Source: Massospora cicadina (lineage: Eukaryota; Entomophthoromycota; Entomophthoromycetes; Entomophthorales; Entomophthoraceae). From it: DNA of 64,000 nucleotides. The position numbers were made by a program, and so were the translations under genes. Shown here piece after piece: positions 1-12,991 of this stretch (its first letter is position 1; each line of letters begins with the position of its first letter). The stretch is from contig JAKSZP010005648.1 in NCBI GenBank assembly GCA_022478985.1, positions 22,980 through 86,979 on the forward strand, given 5' to 3'. Below the pieces are notes generated by a model that saw only the letters and a program-made list of their open reading frames with translations, was not told the origin of the DNA and searched no databases.

Positions 1-239
1 GCCATTTCAACTGGGGTGGCAAGGAGACAGATTCTCTCTTGCAATTGGTGGACATACGGCCACAAGATCCCCATGTATTGCTGTCAGAAATTAATGATAA
101 TAGGGCTTTAGAGCCAAAGGTATCAGACTCGCTGAACCCAATTGACGACAGTGGGGACCATAGTGCCCAAGAGTACTGGTTAAAACCCATCTGGTATATG
201 GACTGACAGGCCACCAGGAAAATGCCATCAGGGATGCGG
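1..239. other. unassigned sequence at window edge
   Basis: No recognisable gene or repeat. An open frame on the minus strand spans 91-333 and runs out of repeat family X, but its protein matches nothing I know. The homology between the two X copies fades at about 240, so this piece is either outside X or too diverged to follow. Confidence 0.4.
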
Positions 240-1152
240 TCAGAAGAAATAATAAAATTTGTTTTGGTTTTGGCAAAAGTTTATTGAAGGAAAAGGAAGA
301 AAATTGACCAACAATTTTCTCAGTGCTGTGCAACTGATTAAATAGTGGTCAATTGGGGTAGTGACAAGATGGGATCAGGTCCCACAATTTTGACCAAACT
401 GGCAAATTGTTTGGGAATGGGAGGGTTTGTTCCTTGAGAACTGACATCACAAAATCAGCGGTGGGCCGAGTTGCTGTTGGTTTGACCTCAAATGACTAAA
501 CTGGGGCTCAGCTACGTTTGCGACAGTTGGTGCAACAGCATTTGGCCTGACAAGTGACAGGAATCCCCAAGGCCACCCCACATAGGGATGGGTCCATTTG
601 GTTGGGAATGGGTTCAGGACGCCTAACCCACCCATGCTCGGTTGCTGGACCGTTCATTGAGTCAATGGCATCACATCAGCTGCAACACCCAAATTACCTA
701 CTGGGGGCTTCAAACCCTCGTCAGTGGCACCCAATGCTATAGCCTGATCGTCAAGGATCATCCTTGACAACTTTGGTAGGAGGGTGCTTTGTTCGAATGG
801 CATATTGGTTGAATTGGAACCATTAGGCATTCTGGCTAATACCTCAGTCTTCATGCCTTTCTGGCCATTTGAGATTCGGGCATCGACCAGATTGCCATTC
901 AAATTAGATCTGGCTGATTTCAATTGAAAATTTTGGCGCAGATTTTGCTAATTCTCCATAACAGTTCTGCCAAGGTGAGTGTGGGTATTGGGGGTGGGAT
1001 CCAAAGCGGAAGGGCTGTTACCCATTGCTCATCTATTATGTAAGCGAGATCTCCATGAGTAACAAGGTGTACCGCCAGCCTCTTCAGTTTTTTTACTCAG
1101 GAACAGGAAGATGGCCTAATCAACAGCCAGGGGATGTTCCCTGAGACTTACA
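240..1152 (-). repeat. dispersed repeat family X, copy 1
   Basis: Read on the minus strand, this segment matches 35,975-36,840 on the plus strand. Both copies begin with the same edge, TGTAAGTCTCAGG, at 1152 here and at 35,975 in copy 2. Both then run through the same order of blocks: a stretch reading as IDEHWVTALPL in copy 2, a block containing NGQKGMKT, a block near NPFPTKW, and a block near ALRKLLV. The edge at 1152 touches gypsy reverse-transcriptase sequence directly, so X probably inserted into, or recombined with, that older element. The TG start could be an LTR end, but no paired terminal repeat was found. The family is not recognised. Confidence 0.7.
654..923 (-). pseudogene. open frame inside repeat X copy 1, function unknown
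   Basis: This 89-codon open stretch contains NGQKGMKT, then a run with LPKLS, and ends near LGVAADVMPLTQ. Copy 2 at 36,228-36,437 has the same frame with NGQKGMKT, LPNLSGI and LGVAPDAMLLT. Conservation of frame between two otherwise diverged copies suggests that the parent element coded for protein here. The downstream frame at 447-635 continues the homology with NPFPTKW and HPYVGWPWGF. No domain is recognised; a gag-like or other element-encoded protein is only a guess. The present copy is interrupted and not expected to be functional. Confidence 0.45.
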
Positions 1153-1640
1153 CTTTCCATCAATACTGTTACAAAATAAGCATCAAAAATTATACTACTT
1201 TCAAATTACATCAGGTGGATTATAAATATCATGTATGCCTTTAGACTCAAGAGCGCAATGTCTTTATTCAAACGTCTTTTTGTTCACGTTTTAAGAGGTC
1301 TACATGGGCGCTCTTGTGTTACCTATATGGATGACATTCTCATGTTTACAAAATAAATGAAGCTGCATGTACATGATGTCATCTCAGTTATTAAAGCACT
1401 CCATGTGGAGAGCCTCAAGTTAGGAATCATAAAGTCGGAGTTCCATAAAACCTTAAAGTCTTTCCAGGTTAATGTTTATTAAAAAGTAGATATGCTGTAT
1501 TCCCAAAAAATTGAAGGTAATCAAGGAGTGTAAATCTCACACTGATAAAACTGAAGCGTTTAGATTCTTAGGGATAGTCAACTTCCTAGCGTTTTTCAAA
1601 AAGGGTCTTGGTGGTTGAAGCCCCATAACCATATAAATGG
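1153..1640 (+). pseudogene. reverse transcriptase remnant of Gypsy-1
   Basis: Several frames together give RT motifs. A YTTFKLHQ-like stretch near 1190-1220 precedes the catalytic box YMDDILMF at 1321-1347, where both aspartates are intact. The thumb follows as FRFLGIVNFLAFFKK near 1560-1600, which matches the usual gypsy RFLG-NFYRRF-K region. Stops and frame changes interrupt it, including TAA right after the YMDD box. The start is truncated by X copy 1. Confidence 0.8.
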
Positions 1641-1739
1641 GTTAGGTACCATTTTCAAAGAGTCTTACACAAGAAAGAACACCTTCATGTAATAAAGAAT
1701 AATTTCCTAAAAGCTTAATTTCTAACAACCTTGATTCAT

Positions 1740-2000
1740 AGAAAGTACTCTTTATTGAGGCAGATGCATTAAATTGTGAGAATAGGGCATTACTTCTACA
1801 GAAGGGTGAAGATGGGATAGAGCATCACATTTTTACTTTAGTAAAAGTTGCTACCAGAATAAAACAACTACAAATACAGATAAGGTTTGCTTTCCATAGT
1901 AGCATCACTACAAAAGTGGTAGAGTCACCTTATGAATGCTTAGTGGCTCATTACCATTTTTAAAGACCACAAGGCGCTGGAGTAATACAGGAAGCCTCAA
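1740..2000 (+). pseudogene. RNase H remnant of Gypsy-1
   Basis: The block LFIEADALNCENRALLLQKGEDG begins near 1748 in pieces matching the gypsy RNase H start, where a D/E-A-D/S motif is followed by a glycine-rich ALGAVLLQ-like strand. Here GAVL has decayed to RALL. The downstream part is frameshifted and the end is unclear. Confidence 0.65.
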
Positions 2001-2394
2001 AGAATGAGCCATAGGGAAGCAAGATGGCACCCAGAACTTTTCAAATTTAACTTTAAAATTTTAATAGCATTCTGGCAAGGATGACCTGATTTTGGATCCT
2101 TTAAGTTGAGGCCCTGGAATATTCTTCTCTGATAAGAGCTGGATGATTAGAATACTTCTAACATGCTTCCACCCAACGTTTTTGCGCTCTTTAGGGGAAG
2201 GGCTAATAGAGTTAATGAAAATTGCCTTTAAAAGGAAGAATATGATTGGCTGGATGCTTTGTAATGAACCGATTGATGTAATTTATACTAGATATAAGGA
2301 TTTTTAGTCACATGGAAAACAGAAACATTAGTTTTAGGGAAATTGTGGATTCTCACAGTGAGCTATGTGGAGAGATCAAAAAATTCTGCCGCAT

Positions 2395-3420
2395 GTATCC
2401 GTTGTCTATAAGTACTGTAATTACTAAGACTTTAGAACTAATAATATGACAATTTCATGGCCATGTATGGTTGAAAGACAAAGAAATATGTACCAAATGC
2501 TTATCTGCGCCCAAATGAACCATATCATAATCAGCCACATGGAAATTCAATGCATATAAAAAGCCATATATGCCCTGGTCATCCATAAGCATGGATTTTA
2601 TCACCACCTTAACAAGAATCTAGAGAGTCAGACGCCATTTATTATGTAGTAAACATCCTCACTAAGTATGACAATCTCATCCCTTGAAACTCTCAGATCA
2701 CATTTAAAGGGACAGTGACAATTTTCTGGGAAGAAGTCTTTCCTCAACATGGGGTTCTAGAAGACAACTCAGATCAAGGTCCACAATTTATTTAAAAATT
2801 TAAGGAAACATTCTATAAAGTCTGCATACCAAGGCTTGTAGATCATCAGAGTACCAGCCACAGTTGGAGGGAAAAAACAGAAAGAGTTAACAGGTACTTT
2901 TTCAATACTTTTGGTGGTATGTGTCTGGACGTCAGACTTCTTGGAGGTTTTTGGCTGTAGTTGGCCTAATATTATATAGAGACCAGATACATGAATCCAT
3001 AGAAATTTTACCCTTATCTAATAATCTAGGATACCAAACTGATCCTTAAAGTCCCTCATTAGCTTGTCACAACCTTTTACTTGATGAGATTATCAGAAAT
3101 TCAGGAGAATCTAATACCTGGTTAATTGCTTGAACTTGAAGTTAAAGATCAAAAGAATAAGGGTAATAAAAAAGATGTGATAATCCTAGTGTTGAAGTAG
3201 GGAGCTATGTGTTAGTACACTTTAGAAATTTATAAAACTAAAGCTCCTCACATAAATTTTGGTTCCATCTTGATTGGTCCCTACCAGGTAAAGCGTCAAG
3301 CTAATATGGTAAATTTTGAAATTTCCCTGCCCAAAGAATTATGAGGGCACCCAAAAATTTACATCTCTCAGCCAAGCTGTTCAAAGACATGGTACTGGAA
3401 AGACCAATTTCTTATAGCAA
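2395..3420 (+). pseudogene. integrase remnant of Gypsy-1
   Basis: The catalytic core is recognised from ISMDFITTL near 2590 (first Asp), NSDQGPQFI at 2765-2791 (second Asp) and TERVNRYFF at 2877-2903 (Glu). The C-terminal domain follows near 3265-3400, with GPYQVKRQAN and a degraded HP-I-VSLL-like segment. Stops and frame changes are frequent, so it cannot make an active enzyme. Confidence 0.8.
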
Positions 3421-3438
3421 ACTCACTCCATAATATCT

Positions 3439-3560
3439 GAATATGAATCCAAGGAGATTTTAGATTTCAAGATAGTTTAGGAAAAAGAAATGTGTAATTT
3501 ATGGTGCAACATGGCGATATTGGCAAAAGTGTGATTTGCACTAATACAGTTATTTTCGTT
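3439..3560 (+). pseudogene. chromodomain-like tail of Gypsy-1 integrase
   Basis: EYESKEILDFKIV is followed by an in-frame TAG and EKEMCNLWCN. This fits the chromodomain start, in which E-Y-x-V-E-x-I-L-D is followed by a beta strand and a K/R-W-x-G-like segment. In chromodomain gypsy elements this domain directs integration to modified chromatin (family knowledge). It is degraded here. Confidence 0.6.
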
Positions 3561-5760
3561 TGAAGACAATATACCTTAAGAATAACCTAGAATGTAGGGT
3601 GCAAAAGTAAGTTTTATCTGAGTATAACTAAGCAAGTCTAATGTAGTCTCGTTGGGTACTTATAGCGTTGAAGATCCAGCATCATGATAAACCAATGTTG
3701 CTTTGGTGATCATTGATACCAAGATTTACCATATACATCTTGTCACCCTTCTAATATCTGACCCTTCCAATTTTATACATGATCTGGGAGGGCATAATTT
3801 GTGAGTCAGCCTTCTTTGACGCTCACAAATATTTTAATTATTCGCTTTTTTGATCTACCAATAGAACATGGACGTTACTTCTGAGATCTGAGGGTCATCT
3901 GTATAACATTGGTACATCTTGAGGGCCTTTTTTAACATTAGGAACATCTTTTAGAGTTTTAGTCAATGGGGCAGCTCATAATAGATTTTCTATGTAATTT
4001 TTACTTTATAATAAAACGGAACTGAGTTAGGGAACTGGAAATCTAGCTGACAAGCAGATAGAGATCAATCCGCTAAAGTTCAGGATCTTATTCTTAAATT
4101 AATTATAAAGTGTTTAGATCACAGGTTGAGAAAGGCTTGCAGAATATCTGATGGTGGATCAATAAGAGTTGATCTACTATAACACATGTGTTGATGCAAG
4201 GTATTCCATAGGCCCCTAATTCTATAGATCAACTTCAGCGTCATGATCTAAGGAATAACAAACCTAATCTAATAATAAAATAAAGATTAAGATGATATAT
4301 ATATATAAAATTTAAACAAAATTAATTGATTGTGTAGACCAAAGTTTTACTGGAAGTATCTTGTCATGTGGAACGACTATCTTTATAAAAGAGTTCACTT
4401 GGTAAACAGCTGAGGATTGCAAAAACTGTTGTGAGAAAATCCGCGAGTACTTCTGTTCAAAAATGTTGATGTTACTTTTTCATAATACATTGGTTTATCA
4501 CATTGTACTAATTAAGGATAATACTAATTTTCAATGGTATCTAAGATCCACTTACATTTTAAAAATTCTTCCTCTTTTTGTAATCTCAGCGGAATTTTGT
4601 TTGGATCCTTTTCAATTCTATCAGAACTTCACAATTGCAAAAGGGGATCTGATAAGGCCAAAGCTACTAGGAAGAAGCCTAAATTGAAGGTATGAATGCT
4701 CAGCCTATTAAACGGACATCTAAGTCAAAAAATGTATAGATTAAATTAAATCTATCAGCAAATGCATGAAAGTATTAAGATATAATTAGAGATCAATAAA
4801 TGTAAAAGATCTTTGAACACAAACCATCTAAAAGATGATCAAAAACAAGTTTGTCTAAATTTGCATTTGTTTATGATGATAAGTTGGAAATGCTTAAAAT
4901 ATATCTTTATAACCTTTTGCTTTCTTAGAGATAATCCTCATCCTCAAACATTTCTATGCTGTTTTCAAATTTTAGGTCTTAAAGGACTAGAGGTGGTAAC
5001 CTCAATTAGGTCTTTCTAGGCAGTAAAAATATAAGGACTCTCTTATTACTATATAAACATTTATGTATGAAACCTTATTATGACCATTATTTTCAACAAT
5101 CAGACACTGAACTCAGCCACCTTATCACGTCCTTGTTCACCTTATCTTTGAATCAAGGTACGCTGATGGGTTTATGTAACACTCTAACAGTGGTTCAGAG
5201 GCTAATAACCCATTTTTGTTGGTATGCAGACAAATCATTTGCTTTCAGGAGTGATCTTCCTTTTGTGGACGGTTACTTACTTAGTCCTTCCAAACTCCTT
5301 TGTCAATTACTAGAAGGACCCGTCCATTACACTTATTCTTTCTCCTAAATCATTATTAATTGAACATTCATACTCAGGAGCTGCTATATCTAATATCTTT
5401 TACAAAAACTTTAACTTGCTGATCATTTTGTTTAAGAGGGTATGTAGAGTTAAATTTCCTTTTTTACCATTTTTTGGGCCAGCTATCCTGGGTATAATAC
5501 ATCAACCTATATCATAAACCTATATATTTGGGGTTTTATGCCACCAGATGGGACGGCCACAAAAACATTGTTTCTAGAGGGATTGACTTGCATAGCAACA
5601 ATGATTGAAGACTTTTCAAAAGGGTCCATTTGCTTCAGGAAACTGGAGGTGAAAAGTTTTTGATTAAATCAAGTATATTGTAAAGTACTGAGCCACTACC
5701 CAACTGTTCTCTAACTATAAAACCATTTAATATCTATATAATATATATATATATGACAAA
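3561..5760. other. AT-rich decayed sequence, nothing assigned
   Basis: Only short open frames occur here (for example 4463-4687, 4813-5019 and 5067-5348, plus strand), and none resembles a known domain. There is a short AT microsatellite at about 4291-4307 and another near 5735-5753. The 3' LTR of Gypsy-1 might lie here, but I found no partner copy. Confidence 0.4.
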
Positions 5761-6690
5761 TCAGGTGAGACGCCAAGATGGCATTAATTATCAAAATTCT
5801 GGCGCACATATACAATTATGGTGTTAAGCCATCTGTCATGGAACAGGATATCAAGTTGAAAGACTTTATGAAGTACATGGAACACATTTATAAGAGGTAG
5901 AAAGTCAGTTCATATGTTGTTAGCCCCAGCTTTCACACAATCCTAAAATACATCTTCTTGTGACTAAATCGACATGGTTGCTTAAATTGAAGGTTCTTAG
6001 AATTTATGCTCATCAGATCGTCAGACTTGTACTTAGGTCCAAGTAGTGTTTACATCAGCATGATAATTGTAGATATGCACATCATTCACCAGATGCTTTA
6101 ACTTCTGATTCATTAAAAAAAATATCCTTTATGTCATGATTCTGCTAATAATAGTAAACAGGTTTTAATCTGAGTGTGTAACAACCCATTAAAAAGCCCT
6201 GAATTCCAGTGGCATAGAGCCCTAATGACTTGGAGGAAGGACAACCTATGGCCTGTTAGTGTAGCAAAAGTTAAGTAAAGTACCAAAGGCCCGAATAATA
6301 AATACAGATGGCTGAGAAGGAGGCAACTGCAAGCCTTGCGGGACAACCCCAAGGGTGGGGGAGGCATGGAGGATGACCAAGACTTTTGGGTTTGCAGTTG
6401 CTGGCCTTTGGTTTCAGTCACATAATAACAAGGTTCATTTATATTTAAAATAATTATTAGGTTCATTTAAAAAGTTGCTGATTTGAAAAAACGAGGAATG
6501 GGATCTCAATCAAAGCAAATTGGTTTGATTCAAATAGGGGGTAGGCTTGGACAATGTCTCAAGTTGTTGGGATGTTTCAAGCTGCTGCGCATAGTCAGAA
6601 AAGTTGTTGGAATGATATATCAATTTGTTAATGTAAAATGGGGTGATTGCTCTGGGCAGCGATGCTCCAGATGATACAGCGACTGGACTT
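5761..6690. other. unassigned, possible retroelement scraps
   Basis: The plus strand near 6000-6115 contains HHSPDALTSDS, faintly like the end of a gypsy RNase H, but it is too weak to call. A 110-codon minus-strand open frame at 6134-6466 is hydrophobic, with no domain recognised. I regard it as chance. Confidence 0.25.
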
Positions 6691-6769
6691 TACCTCTAGG
6701 TTATTAGAATGGCCATTTATTGCCCATGAATGACATATTGAAACTTGAGGAATGAGAGGCCTCATCTCA

Positions 6770-6975
6770 TGTAGATCACGCTGACCAGTGGTGGGTCAGT
6801 GAGGCAAGTTAGGCGGATGAAGATGAGCATCCTGGGTAAGGGATTTCAATTTAAGATTATCAAATCGTGCCAAACCATTGTTGGGTTAGTGAACTAGATC
6901 TGTCAGATTAGTTAGCTCTAGTGGTATAGCGGATTGGAGAAGCAGGTCATGAGTTTAACTTCTGATGACCTTGGC
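6770..6975 (+). repeat. tRNA-like segment with an imperfect upstream duplication
   Basis: Positions 6912-6931 read TAGCTCTAGTGGTATAGCGG, close to a tRNA/SINE A box. About 30 bases later, GAGTTTAACTTC resembles a degenerate B box. The B-box-like part lies in a hairpin, since GGTCAT and ATGACC flank it. Upstream, the segment around 6774-6820 is imperfectly repeated around 6862-6908, where both copies contain a GTGGGTCAGTGA-type core. It may be the head of a SINE or a tRNA pseudogene. The body that follows does not match the SINE copies at 7.5 and 13.0 kb. Confidence 0.45.
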
Positions 6976-7511
6976 TAGCGCACAGCAAGCCAAAGATTGA
7001 TGGATCATAGTGCCCAACAAACAATCATAAGTCTTGGAACGCTGATTTTGTTGTGTTTAGTTGGGTTCAAAGAGAGAATATTGTTAGCCATTAATCCAGA
7101 GGAGTCCATGGAAAAGGTTTTTAGTAATTTAAGGTTTTTTGAAACTGAAAAAAGAATGAATTTAAAACTGACCCTAGTAAGAGCAGTTGTCTATTATACT
7201 TGGTGTTGATGGAAGTTATTGGGTTAATGACTAGGACTGAGCCAGCTAATGTGCATGAGAAGAGCAGCCTAAATTTGAGGGATTGTCAAATTGCTTGCAT
7301 ATGAGATTGTAAAGGGTCTGACAACATAATTTACAGATCAGCGAGTGAGGTACTCTAATGATTCAAACTTGAGTGAATTTCTTTTATTGTTGAATTTGTT
7401 AAATTTTTATTAATTAATTTTAAATTTTAATTTGAGTTTCAGACCTGAGGACAATACCGCACTGATGAAGGGAAGTGAAGGAAATGATAAAGGAGGATAA
7501 AACCTGGAAAG
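6976..7511. other. unassigned sequence
   Basis: One open frame at 6997-7209 (plus, 70 codons) has no recognisable domain. The rest is AT-rich and non-coding in appearance. Confidence 0.35.
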
Positions 7512-7701
7512 CCTCCATGCACGGCGTATGATAGGTCAGGAACCCCATGGACCGCCTATGCTATTCGCTATCTCAGTTTGGGGCATTGGTGTGCAAACCA
7601 ACACAGTCATAATCGTCCAATACCCAATTTTCATCTACCAAGATTGAACTTGGGGAGGCAGTAGTAGAGGGTCCATATTCTACCACTGGGTTATCCTCCC
7701 C
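7512..7701 (-). mobile_element. tRNA-derived SINE, copy 1
   Basis: Read on the minus strand from 7701, it begins GGGGAGGATAACCCAGTGG, with an A-box-like CCCAGTGGTAGAAT and a B-box-like AAGTTCAATC about 50 bases later. The body contains GCCCCAAACTGAGATAGC, then GGGGTTCCTGACCTAT. The copy at 12,992-13,174 on the other strand has the same A box, the same spacing and the same body words. Two separate copies sharing a tRNA head and a non-tRNA body define a Pol III-transcribed SINE, which has to borrow its reverse transcriptase. The 3' end is approximate. Confidence 0.75.
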
Positions 7702-10120
7702 AGATTTTCTTTTATTGTATGATCATTATAATTGGTTTCAGAGGAGACATTTTTGACAATTGACTAAAAATGATATACGTTGGGAATGAACTCTCAACTC
7801 AGATTTTCTCCCCTTGATCTAAATCTCAAAATTTTTTGATATAAATAGGGCTTCTGACTCAGTAACGCTTTCTAGAGTTTCGAGGTCAAAATCGCCATTT
7901 TTAGGGGGGCGGCGGATGACAGTGTGAGGACTTAAAAGGGTGTGGGTCCTGCTGGTGCCCTCTGTCCAGAACTACCTCCCTACAAACCCCCTTAATCTTA
8001 TTTACAAGAAAAGAAGCAGAAAAGGGGGTAAATTAGGTAGATTTTTGGGCGCTAAAGCAGTTACCCAACGTTCATCAAAAACATGGGCTAAGTCACCCAT
8101 TTAATACAAAGTCCCAAAGCTGCTTTAGGTCCCTTCTTTCCTCTATAGGGGAACTTCCCACGGCCTAACCCATGGGGTTGGGTTTCCAGTATTAACTCTA
8201 ATAGCTTATATTTTACACCGCCTTAGTAGCTGGTTGAGGCTATAATTTGAAGATAGGGATATAACCATTTTTGGCTAATAAATGAGACATTCCAGTGGAA
8301 GTGTGGTTCCGGTTTTGGTGAATGTAAATTTGGCCATTTACAGGCGAGATGCTTAATTATCCTGCTTCACATTATTATAGCTTCAGAAAGAAGAGCTCCA
8401 AACTTTGGTTTACCATATTGTATGCCCATCTTACTGGGGGAAGGCAGAGGTTTGACAAGGGCAAACACAAAGGATTAAGAAGAAAAATTATCAATCAGGC
8501 AGTATACCGAGAATCCTGATTACTGATTATTTACTTTGTAATTCCATGCAGACAGAGGATATTGTTAACTAACAGGTGAAAACTTTACATGGACGCAATG
8601 GTGGTCTGACAAGTAATTAATTACTCATATTAGGAAATGATCCACCACGAATATAACTGCATCAAAGCCCTAAGAGATGGGCAAATCAAAATAAAAAGCA
8701 CTGAAACATAAGTTCAAAAAAATTTTGTGGATTGATAAAGAAAAGAAAGCCTGCAGTTTTATAGACTAGCCTTGGTCTGATTGCATGTAAGGCAAGCCTT
8801 AGTAAACCGTTTCACGTTAGAGGGCAATTCCTTCCATCTATAACACTAGAGGAACAACCTTTATAATTCATGTTTTCCAAAATGACTCTCTGATGGAAAG
8901 AATCTTAACAATATAAATGCTTTCTTCCCGTAGGGGGACCATAAAGCAATTACTATCAACCTAATGACTATATTATTTGATGTTTTATATTCTTAACCTA
9001 GGGGGCTACCTATATAGCAACGATTTTCTTAAGTATCAGGAACTATCAAGAGATTGTCTGACTCAAACACACATGGCTTTAAAAATTTGGTTTTTGATAC
9101 AGAGGACAAGAGAAAGATTTAATTAAGATCAAGTTAGCGCGGAGCTATATCCTGTTCAGGGAGATTGAAACGTATGAATTTTGGGAAGCCACAAACAAAG
9201 GTTCATGGTAATATGTAGGTTTTGTAGAAAGCATCTGATAAGAATCTATTTCCGCTCTTTACAAAACTAGTATTTAGAGTCAAACAATGATACTTCTCCA
9301 CCATTAAGACCCTTGAGGGATAATCTTTTAGAAAAAAGTAATGAAGCAATGCACAATGGTTCTTTAGCACCACTAAAAAAGTATGAGAACAATGAAGATT
9401 TACTTCATTATATAAACATTTATACGTTAAAAATAAGTCCAATTCATAGATTCATAATTTTAAAAAACCAATAATATATTCTTATAAAACCAATAGGAGT
9501 TTTAAGCCATCATCATCATCCTACAGTAGAGCTTCGTTGATATCAAATTATGGTGCTTCAGTAGTACCATTAAAGAGCTTGTCAGGGTTCACATGACCAA
9601 AAAAAGGGAACAGGAAAAAGGATGAATTATTAGTGTAAAATGCTTCATCATACTCTGCATTCAAATCGGAGATTTCTTACTAGAGTGCCGCATACAACGG
9701 AGCAGACACACCTGAGAGTTGGTAATAAACTTTGATGAAAATTTCGCGTTCTCAAAAATTTCTCAATTTAGATATAAAGTATGAGTAATTAATCCCTAAT
9801 TACGAACCACTTTTTGGAGCTACAATATGACTTAGGCAAAAATGATACCCATATGAAAGAAGACTTGAGGCTGGAAAATAAAACACTATCGTGGATTCAA
9901 AGTAAGGTTAATTTTGGGCAAGATGATCAAAAACTAAGGCCAAGTGGGCGTCATGAGAAGTTTCTCATTATAGAACAGCAAAATTATACCTTAATAGCAT
10001 TCACGAATACTCAAAGATTTAACACATAAAAGATTTTTTCTTTCCAGTCAGACCAATTTCAAGAACCTTTCTAAACGAAACTTGAAAATTTTTAACATCA
10101 ACGTGACACACTACCCATTT
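7702..10120. other. decayed sequence, nothing assigned
   Basis: AT-rich. Open frames at 9203-9442 (minus) and 9814-10,029 (plus) have no recognisable domain. No LTR pair, TSD or RT/integrase motif was found. Confidence 0.35.
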
Positions 10121-12360
10121 TCTAATTATGTCCACAGCACCGTCGCTTGTTAATCTGTTGTGGGCAGCGGCACTTTACCCCTTAATGTCTTTGTCCTTTG
10201 TGAAAACGCGTTTAACCAAGCTTGAGTACCTTGCTAAAGTCTTCTGGCCACTTTGTCCCTCCAAGCGACTTAGCGCTCCATCTTGAATGCATCCACTCAA
10301 CTCTCCCTCACTCTTTGCTCTTCCTCATCTAAAGTAGCTTCTGCCTTTTTGCCAATTATGGGCAACTATTCCTGTATTCCAACAGAACAATTATTGAGCT
10401 TTCCATTACTGCCTCTGCACTATTTGGATTTATCAATTTATGATCTTAAAAAGGCTGTTTTATAATAGGGTTGTTCACCAAAAAGGATTCTGCTATGGCG
10501 GTAACTCCTAAAATTTATAAATATACCCCAGTTCACACCACTTTCACTCAACTCCCCTGCTGACACCATGCTGGTGGTGACATTTGCAAATGCCCCTTTG
10601 CATCTTCAGACGCAAATATTATATGAGGAATTAACATCCAGGCTATCTGCCTATAGCACTTATCCCATCCTTTATTTCATTATTACTTCCGGTGTAGCGT
10701 GCAAAGAAGCCCCAAACGCCACTACCATCATCACCACTCATCAACCCGGACTTGCCAACAGACCCTTCTAAGCACATACTGCTACAGCTTGATCATTTCT
10801 TTTGGGTTTGTATGAACTATGGTTGAAAAATTTGATCCACCTGTTTTTATCTGACCACTCTAAAAACTCCTGCCATAGCGCCATTGACCCTTCATCTAGT
10901 GACATCAATTTTGATAAACTTTGAGACATCTGAGTTAGTTTTGCTGCCACACCATCCCAGATGGCTCACACATCTTGAGCCAAATTGAGTACTATGCTCA
11001 CACCCAACCCTCTTACCATGCTCCCCAGCCTGAATTATCTACAGCCAATTAGTATGAGGCTTAGAATTTGTTTTCAACAAAAATCTTCCTATTCCCCCAA
11101 AACCCATCCTTATTCTGGTGCCTCAATCTTTTTTTAACCAGAATCCTTGGGCCCTATCAGATGAGGTAACTGAATTGGGTGAAGCAGTTTGTCATCTGCT
11201 AAACAACACTTTTATTGAAAAATACTTTTAGTCTGATTTTGATGTACGTTCCATCCTTTGAAAATATGCATTAAAGACCAATTCAGAGCATTTCCTGAGT
11301 GATCACTTTTTCTGGAGCTGCTATTGCTATCCTGATAGCCATCCCCTCCACAAAAAAATTTAAAATTAAGTATCTGACCTGGAAAAAGGTTTGGTCCACA
11401 TGACTTTCCCTCCAGTTTCCAACTTACAGCCAAAGAAGAATTAACTATCCTATAACAGACAACATATGATTCTTTCCATAATGTTTATGCAGCTTCCAAG
11501 TTTGCCCTCAATACCTAATCTCCCTAAGTAATATCTAGGTTGTTTCTCTGCTCCTTAATACCCGCATTCAAGCTGAACACAATCTATTAAAAAAATAATA
11601 AAGCTCTTGTGATGTCCTAAATACATATACTCCCTTATTTACATTCCTCTATCTCCCACCCTTTGGATGCTCCCAACTAATGCTTTCTGGCTTGTGTAGT
11701 TGTTTAAGCCAAGCTAACAGTGTGTTTGTTACATTTAATTTCCTCCCATCCCCCTCAGCCATGGTGTTATAGCAGTTTACACTATCTAAGTAATTGGTTA
11801 ATGCTTTTATTGTTGTTAAATTCTGTTTTGGTTATTATTTGTAACAAACTATTTATCTAAATTTTATTATTTTTATTTTGCTCTATGAGCATTTTATTAT
11901 TGTACTTCCCTCGTCAGCCTGCCTCATTTAAACAATATATCCTATAAAGAGTTAATCATCTTTTTAAAACATGTGAGATTTTTCTTGAGGAAAAAGGTCA
12001 TAAAAAAATTTAATCCATTTCTTGGTGTAAAATGGTGATAGCGATTACCAGCTCTTCTCAGTTTGCACTTAGATCTAGCTATTCAAACAATCTAGCATAC
12101 TAAAACCTTAGCCTTTCCACATAGCACCCCATTTTTCTTCTAAAAAGGTAGGGGATGGAGTTGAGCACCTTCATATTAATAAATTATCCAATTTTCATCC
12201 AAGGCCTCAATGATCATATAATTTTCTATAAAAAGATAGGAGTAACTGAAGTAGATCTCATAAATATTGATCCTTTTTTCAAATGTCATCCACAGAGATT
12301 TCCAATGTGGCGTCCTCTATTGGGGACAGAGAGTAAATGGGGAAAGACCTGACCATGTTG
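10121..12360 (+). other. pyrimidine-rich stretch with broken coding-like frames
   Basis: From about 10,120 to 11,800 the plus strand is clearly richer in C and T than its surroundings. Open frames at 10,283-10,465 and 10,568-10,771, and pieces near 11,090-11,300, look coding-like. One piece reads SDEVTELGEAVCHLLNN near 11,157-11,207. No domain is recognised. It could be the worn coding part of an unidentified mobile element or a decayed host gene. The open frame at 12,155-12,352 is also unrecognised. Confidence 0.3.
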
Positions 12361-12991
12361 TGGCAAGCTTAAACTCAAAAAACTCATTTGAGTGGGGAGC
12401 CAGGAAAACTAGTAACATCAAACAAGTCTAAAAAAACATTGATAAACTCAGGGACTTCAGATATTGTAACATGAGGAGTTTTTCATACATTTTCCAATCT
12501 ATTATGGATGGGCGCCTTTGAGGATGGTCCCTTAATATATAGGAACAATGGGTGATATAGTAGATTTGGTTTGATTGTGCAATAAAGAAATTAATTAAAT
12601 GGATCAATATTAATTAACTTTCCATACTTTATAAAATTAAAACTAATTTTAGTAGAATTGGAGCTCTTAAAATTATCTCATATGGGATTACTATATATTT
12701 GAAGTGTCAAATTACAGGTTGGGAGGACTTGTTAAAAGTTCCCTATCCAATTAACCCAATCAAAAAAACGTACAATTGGTTGGTTATGCCAGAGATCAGG
12801 AACACGGCGTGAGGTAAGAAATGTCAGGCGGCAAAAAACTTATGCTGTTAATTGGCTAGGTAGCTGGGGCTTAAGTTTAAGTAATTATAAGAACCTCTAA
12901 TGTGATACTAGTAAAAGAAACAAAGAAATAGTAGATAGTACAACTTATTGGATTAAGTGTGGACTTCAGCAGTTATTCTAAAAGGACGCCA
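12361..12991. other. unassigned sequence before SINE copy 2
   Basis: No open frame of note and no recognised repeat. Confidence 0.35.

Larger units (their letters stand above)
1153..3560 (+). mobile_element. degraded Ty3/gypsy chromodomain-type retrotransposon remnant (Gypsy-1)
   Basis: The order reverse transcriptase, RNase H, integrase, chromodomain is preserved on the plus strand, as in the chromodomain-bearing Ty3/gypsy elements. All frames are broken. The 5' part (LTR, gag, protease and the first part of RT) is missing, because X copy 1 abuts the RT at 1152. No LTR was found downstream, so the 3' edge is only where homology ends. Confidence 0.8.
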